Source: Vibrio sp. BS-M-Sm-2
GTDB lineage: Bacteria > Pseudomonadota > Gammaproteobacteria > Enterobacterales > Vibrionaceae
Length of the DNA: 64,000 nucleotides
Direction of reading: 5' to 3'
Assembly: GCF_041504345.1 (NCBI RefSeq)
Contig: NZ_CP167894.1
Span: 1,736,001 to 1,800,000 of the forward strand
The notes under the pieces were generated by a model. The model saw only the letters and a list, made by a program, of their open reading frames with translations. It searched no databases and had not been told where the DNA came from. Made by a program: the position numbers and the translations under genes. Shown here in pieces: positions 59,692 to 64,000 of this stretch; position 1 is the first letter of the stretch, and each line of letters starts with the position of its first letter.

Positions 59692-60293
59692 GCTTTCTCC
59701 AACAGAGCGTTCAACTTAGCTTCAAGACGAGCAGCAGAGCTTTTTACGTCATCAACCTGATCGCAAAAATGTGCCACCTCTAATGGCGCAGGAGCAATCT
59801 TCCACTCTTCAGTTAATACCTGAGCGAGGTGGTTTTGATGCTTAGTGGCTTGCTTCGCCACAAAACCACCGACGTTTTTAACGCCTTGGACCAAGGTATG
59901 CGCTACGACATCACCCGTCACACGAGATAACCACTCTTCCAAGTCAGGCTTGCAGTCTGTCATCAGCTGAGCAAATTTCTGTGCCAGTTGAATATCACCC
60001 TCTAAGATCAGCTTATCTTGCTTGATAAGCTTAGTGATGTTCGATTGCTCACGCAGTTCAGGTAACACCGATAGGTTCAAAGATAGGTAGCAGTCAGGCT
60101 GCCCTTCGTATTCCGACAACACATCGATTTGCTGGCTGAAAACGAAAGTGAGTGTTTTATTCAACTCTTTCAAATTAACTTGAATGATCTGCCCCTTTAA
60201 ACGAGACAAACGACGAACCAAGGCTGGGTCATCGTTCACGAAAGTATTTAAAGAGGTTTCAATAACCGCGGTTACCAATGGATCAAATGGCAT
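59688..60293 (-). CDS. ubiJ: Ubiquinone biosynthesis accessory factor UbiJ
   Basis: 201 residues. An SCP2-like lipid-binding domain occupies the first 120 residues ([46 protein letters not shown]). A helical C-terminal region follows ([19 protein letters not shown]). It binds ubiquinone intermediates in the Ubi complex. The stop overlaps the ubiB ATG (ATGA), so translation is coupled. Confidence 0.95.
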   Translation of the reverse strand: MPFDPLVTAVIETSLNTFVNDDPALVRRLSRLKGQIIQVNLKELNKTLTFVFSQQIDVLSEYEGQPDCYLSLNLSVLPELREQSNITKLIKQDKLILEGDIQLAQKFAQLMTDCKPDLEEWLSRVTGDVVAHTLVQGVKNVGGFVAKQATKHQNHLAQVLTEEWKIAPAPLEVAHFCDQVDDVKSSAARLEAKLNALLEKA

Positions 60294-60391
60294 GACTGTC
60301 CTTACCTTTGAAAACGGATAAGCCTTAACCTATCCGTTCTGTCTTTATTCTTATTGTTTAGCACGCCCTACGAGCCTGCTACCAAGTTCGA

Positions 60392-61186
60392 CTAGAACTT
60401 GTAACCGCGGTGCAGCGCAACAATGCCGCCCGTTAGGTTGAAGTATTTAGTATTCTCGAAACCCGCTTCCTGCATCATGCCTTCCAAGGTTTCTTGGTTA
60501 GGGTGCATGCGGATAGATTCTGCAAGGTAACGATAGCTGTCTGCATCATTAGCAATCAGCTCACCCATTTTTGGCAATAGGTGGAAAGAGTATGCATCGT
60601 AAACCTTTGATAGCGGCTCAAGTACCGGCTTAGAAAACTCAAGAACCAACAAACGACCACCCGGCTTAAGCACGCGGTACATTGAACGCAGCGCTTGGTC
60701 TTTATCGGTTACGTTACGCAGACAGAAGCTGATAGTAATGCAATCGAAGTAGTTGTCTGGGAAAGGCAGCTCTTCAGCGTTTGCTTGAACGTAATGTACG
60801 TTGCCCACAATACCGCTATCACGCAGCTTATCACGGCCAACATTCAGCATTGAGTTGTTGATATCAGCAAGAACCACGTGGCCTTTTTCACCAACGATAC
60901 GCGAGAACTTCGCAGTCAGGTCGCCAGTACCACCACCAAGATCAAGGATACGTTGACCCGGGCGAACGCCACTGCAATCAATCGTGAATCGCTTCCACAA
61001 GCGGTGAACACCACCCGACATTAAGTCATTCATGATGTCGTATTTAGCGGCTACAGAGTGAAATACCTCTGCTACTTTCGCGACTTTTTCGTCTTTTGCG
61101 ACTGTTTCGAAACCAAAGTGTGTGGTTTCTGACTCTACTGCTGAATTTGTCTGCACGCTTGTGTCCATAATGCTGTTATCTACCAT
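60392..61186 (-). CDS. ubiE: Ubiquinone/menaquinone C-methyltransferase UbiE
   Basis: 264 residues. SAM-binding motif I is [16 protein letters not shown] near residue 80. The UbiE signatures are [18 protein letters not shown] and [17 protein letters not shown]. The N-terminal extension (about 25 residues, [19 protein letters not shown]) is longer than in E. coli; a second ATG six codons in is possible. It leads the ubiE-ubiJ-ubiB-tatABC cluster, 50 nt after rmuC. Confidence 0.96.
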   Translation of the reverse strand: MVDNSIMDTSVQTNSAVESETTHFGFETVAKDEKVAKVAEVFHSVAAKYDIMNDLMSGGVHRLWKRFTIDCSGVRPGQRILDLGGGTGDLTAKFSRIVGEKGHVVLADINNSMLNVGRDKLRDSGIVGNVHYVQANAEELPFPDNYFDCITISFCLRNVTDKDQALRSMYRVLKPGGRLLVLEFSKPVLEPLSKVYDAYSFHLLPKMGELIANDADSYRYLAESIRMHPNQETLEGMMQEAGFENTKYFNLTGGIVALHRGYKF

Positions 61187-61236
61187 GGTAAGTTCTCATC
61201 GACAGCGCTCTTTGTATTTAGAGGCGCTGCGGCCGA

Positions 61237-62769
61237 TTAGTTTACTTTATCCTCAGCAGGTTGTCTTTCTACTAAGGAGGCATTTTCTGAAAAAGCCTCA
61301 TTTTGCGCCATTTCAGCCAAACCAATCGAAATCGGTTTCTTCACTTCAACCCCCAATTGCTTGAAGCTTTCAGCCTGACGAATCACATTGCCCCGCCCTG
61401 TGACTAACTTATTCATCGCCCCTTGATAACTTTGGTTGGCTCTATCAAGTGAGCTGCCAAGGCCTTCCATATCATCAACAAACAGGCGCAGCTTGTCGTA
61501 AAGCTTGCTCGCACGTTCCGCGATAACTTGTGCGTTCTGGTTTTGTCTGTCGTTGCGCCATAAGTTATCAATGGTCCGCAGTGCCACCAGCAGAGTAGTT
61601 GGGCTAACCAAGATAATGTTTTGCTCCATCGCATCTTTAACCAAGCTAGGATCCGCCTGAATCGCCACTTGGAATGCTGGCTCAACCGGGATAAACATCA
61701 ACACATAATCCAGACTCTGTATACCTTTGAGCTGATGATAATCTTTCTGGCTCAAGCCTTTAATGTGCGCTCGCAGTGACACCAAGTGATCACGCAGTGC
61801 GGCATCGCGTTGTTGGTCGGTTTCGGCATTGAAATAGCGCTCAAACGCCACCAACGCCATTTTCGAATCGACCACCACTTGCTTATCTTGTGGCAGATGA
61901 ACGATCACATCCGGCTGGTAACGCTTGCCTGCATCGTTTTGCAGATTCACTTGCGTTTGGTATTCGTGGCCTTCGCGTAGCCCTGATTCAGCAAGCACGC
62001 GAGCCAGTACCACTTCGCCCCAGTTACCCTGCTGTTTGTTATCGCCCTTTAGCGCTTGAGTCAGGTTAACCGCTTCACGCGTCATACTCTCATTCAAACG
62101 TTGTAGGTTCTTAAGTTCGTGCACTAAGGTATGACGCTCTTTGGCTTCTTGGCTGAAGCTATCGTTCACTTGTTTCTTAAAGCCTTCCAACTGCTCTCTC
62201 AATGGAGACAACAAACCTTCTAAGCTCTGCTTATTCTGCTGATCGACCTTGGCAGTTTTACTCTCAAACAATTGGTTCGCTAACAACTCAAACTGCTGCT
62301 TAAGTCGAGATTCAGCTTGTTCTAGCAACTGCAGCTTTTCGCTATTGGCGAGGTTTTCTTGATCGTGCCTTGCCTCTTGCTCACGAAGTTCAGCTTCCAA
62401 TTCAGACTTGTGATCCTTAAGCACATTGATCTCATCAGCGTACTGCTGGCGCTCTTGCTTTACCGCCTCAAAGTAGCGCAGCTTTTCCATCGCAGCCATC
62501 ACCTTACCGTGCGCCTGTTTGAGCTCGAATGCCGCTTTGTCTCGGTCATCATCTAACTCATTGAGTTCTTGTTGCGCCTCTGCAAGTGATGATTTGAGCT
62601 GAGATTGCTGAGATTCATGCAACAAACGATCGGACTCTAGCTGCTGTTCGAGCAATCGCTGCTGAAAAGAGAGCTTCTGTTTAATCCACCAACCCACGAC
62701 GCCACCGCTGACGAGCGCGCCAGAAATTGCAGCAATAAGCGTTGCCTGATGTTCGATAATCCATTGCAT
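61237..62769 (-). CDS. rmuC: DNA recombination protein RmuC
   Basis: 510 residues. An N-terminal membrane anchor (LIAAISGALVSGGVVGWWI) precedes a long coiled coil to about residue 200. The RmuC nuclease-like domain follows (GNWGEVVLARVLAESGLREGHEYQTQ, YQPDVIVHLPQDKQVVVDSKMAL). The D-Q/K pattern VVVDSKM fits the restriction-endonuclease-like core. It limits inversions at inverted repeats. It is upstream of ubiE, as in E. coli. Confidence 0.95.
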   Translation of the reverse strand: MQWIIEHQATLIAAISGALVSGGVVGWWIKQKLSFQQRLLEQQLESDRLLHESQQSQLKSSLAEAQQELNELDDDRDKAAFELKQAHGKVMAAMEKLRYFEAVKQERQQYADEINVLKDHKSELEAELREQEARHDQENLANSEKLQLLEQAESRLKQQFELLANQLFESKTAKVDQQNKQSLEGLLSPLREQLEGFKKQVNDSFSQEAKERHTLVHELKNLQRLNESMTREAVNLTQALKGDNKQQGNWGEVVLARVLAESGLREGHEYQTQVNLQNDAGKRYQPDVIVHLPQDKQVVVDSKMALVAFERYFNAETDQQRDAALRDHLVSLRAHIKGLSQKDYHQLKGIQSLDYVLMFIPVEPAFQVAIQADPSLVKDAMEQNIILVSPTTLLVALRTIDNLWRNDRQNQNAQVIAERASKLYDKLRLFVDDMEGLGSSLDRANQSYQGAMNKLVTGRGNVIRQAESFKQLGVEVKKPISIGLAEMAQNEAFSENASLVERQPAEDKVN

Positions 62770-62907
62770 GATAATGATTTAGCCTAATTGGAAATAACTC
62801 ATTAAATGGTATTTTGATACTGGATAAATGTCCAGTTTGCCGTATTAAAATTCGGCAGATAGACTAGGCGCTCCGTATTCTGTCCCATCAAATTAGAATG
62901 AGTTACC

Positions 62908-63801
62908 ATGAACGAACGTCGTGCCTTAGGCTTTGGCCTTTCCGCAGTATTGCTGTGGTCAACGGTCGCTACTGCTTTTAAGCTGACCCTTGCTGAGTTT
63001 TCACCTATTCAAATGCTGACTATCGCTAGCATTGTGTCGTCGATTGCGCTGATCGCAGTCTGCGCTTTTCAAGGCAAGCTTTCTCAGCTGAGTACAACGT
63101 TCCTTTCAAACCCTTGGTATTACCTGCTGCTTGGCTTGGTTAACCCATTGGCCTATTACCTGATCCTATTCAAAGCCTACGACCTGCTGCCCGCTTCTCA
63201 AGCTCAAGCTATCAACTACAGCTGGGCTATCACGCTAACCTTAATGGCGGCGGTTTTTCTGGGGCAAAAGATTCGTAAGCAAGATTGGATCGCCTGTACT
63301 TTCAGCTATGCGGGTGTGGTAGTTATTGCGACCAAAGGCGATGTGTTAGGCATGCAGTTCGACAGCCCACTCGGTGTGGCACTGGCGCTGCTTTCTACTC
63401 TACTTTGGGCGGGATATTGGATTCTCAACACCAAAAACAAGGCTGACCCAGTGGTTGGCGTGCTGCTTGGTTTCTTAGTTGCATTACCCTTCGCGATCGG
63501 TTTAACCCTTTACGAAGGCGAAAGCTTTAGCCAAATTACGGCGAAGGGTTGGATGGCGGTGACTTACGTTGGTCTGTTCGAGATGGGGATTACCTTTGTA
63601 TTGTGGTTATCAGCACTCAAGCTAACCAACAATACAGCACGTATCAGCAACCTGATTTTTGCCTCGCCATTTATCTCACTGATGCTACTTTCAACCATCA
63701 TTGGTGAAGAGATTCACCCAGCGACACTGTTTGGTTTGGTACTGATCATTGCTGGCTTGGTGATTCAACAGATCAAGTTTTCTAAAAACAAAGCTGCGTA
63801 A
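62908..63801 (+). CDS. DMT superfamily (EamA) transporter
   Basis: 297 residues, about ten membrane helices arranged as two EamA repeats. The first begins LGFGLSAVLLWSTVATAFKL and ends at ACTFSYAGVVVIATKGD. The second begins FDSPLGVALALLSTLLWAGYW and ends TLFGLVLIIAGLVIQQI. It is an inner-membrane exporter of unknown metabolite. ATG at 62908; only a poor SD is visible. It diverges from rmuC across 138 nt. Confidence 0.9.
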   Translation: MNERRALGFGLSAVLLWSTVATAFKLTLAEFSPIQMLTIASIVSSIALIAVCAFQGKLSQLSTTFLSNPWYYLLLGLVNPLAYYLILFKAYDLLPASQAQAINYSWAITLTLMAAVFLGQKIRKQDWIACTFSYAGVVVIATKGDVLGMQFDSPLGVALALLSTLLWAGYWILNTKNKADPVVGVLLGFLVALPFAIGLTLYEGESFSQITAKGWMAVTYVGLFEMGITFVLWLSALKLTNNTARISNLIFASPFISLMLLSTIIGEEIHPATLFGLVLIIAGLVIQQIKFSKNKAA

Positions 63802-63871
63802 ATAAGAGCCAAAAGACTCGATTGATCGCGAAAACCATCAATTTAGTTACCTTTAACGCTAAACTAGATAC

Positions 63872-63904
63872 AAAAATGGCGAGCCGTATGACTCGCCATT
63901 TTTA
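63872..63904. terminator. Bidirectional terminator at the right end
   Basis: AAAAATGGCGAG-CCGTATGA-CTCGCCATTTTTA, a strong stem with A/T tracts on both sides, between convergent genes. Confidence 0.9.
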
Positions 63905-63929
63905 TGTAATTTAAAATCTATGGGAAAAC

Positions 63930-64000
63930 TTAAACCCACTGTCCCGCAGCAAAACCTGAGCTCCAACACCATTGGAAGTTATAGCCTCCAAGCCAACCTG
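63930..64000 (-). CDS. HI0933/YhiN-type flavoprotein (C-terminal fragment)
   Basis: On the minus strand a frame entering from the right edge ends GWLGGYNFQWCWSSGFAAGQ-W-V-stop. GWLGGYNFQWAWSSG is the signature C-terminus of the HI0933-like (BaiN/YhiN) NAD(P)/FAD-dependent oxidoreductases. Only about 22 residues are in the window, so nothing can be said of the active site. Confidence 0.8.
   Translation of the reverse strand, partial: GWLGGYNFQWCWSSGFAAGQWV

Overview
The window is ordinary chromosomal DNA of a Vibrio, probably of the Splendidus clade (inferred from protein likeness and gene order, not from a search). Supporting evidence is the complete gspC-N (eps) type II secretion operon, the polA / Spot 42 / RyhB neighbourhood, glnA-DUF4124-glnL-glnG, and the rmuC-ubiE-ubiJ-ubiB-tatABC block. 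Coding density is high. There is no tRNA, rRNA, prophage, transposase, CRISPR array or recognisable defence system. Both ends cut genes: recG on the left and a HI0933-type flavoprotein on the right.

Layout. 1-4.4 kb: recG end, envZ and ompR (minus), greB, and a CsrB-type sRNA on the minus strand. 4.7-12 kb: tex, a hypothetical gene, bioH, comF, nfuA, nudE and cysQ. 12-23.6 kb: the type II secretion operon, minus strand, promoter end at gspC. 23.9-33 kb: hslR-hslO, pckA, an AsmA-like gene, then yihY-dtd-fabY-like (minus), a DUF2959 lipoprotein and a small ATPase. 33-43.3 kb: typA, then the nitrogen-control cluster glnA, DUF4124, glnL, glnG with a sigma-54 promoter and NtrC boxes, then a GGDEF-EAL protein. 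43.4-48.8 kb: hemN, DUF2489, yihI, methyltransferase, a second Csr-type sRNA, cytochrome c4 and engB. 49-56.4 kb: a hypothetical membrane protein, Spot 42, polA, RyhB, a GNAT protein, hemB, tatD and a 38-residue Cys-containing ORF. 56.4-64 kb: tatABC, ubiB-ubiJ-ubiE, rmuC, a DMT transporter and the partial flavoprotein.

The striking content lies in the gaps between genes. Four trans-acting regulatory RNAs can be read from sequence: two GGA-rich CsrA-sequestering RNAs, Spot 42 and an approximately 220-nt RyhB with tandem Fur boxes. The gaps also hold two copies of a 162-bp element with terminal inverted repeats, a degenerate 16-bp tandem repeat upstream of hemN, a terminator-like hairpin between ompR and envZ, and DnaA-box-like sequences upstream of polA. 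Many of the minus-strand genes form long operons with start/stop overlaps. Several starts are GTG codons chosen by Shine-Dalgarno position and family length. Nothing here is convincingly a new multi-gene system; the best leads are the RNA and repeat features.
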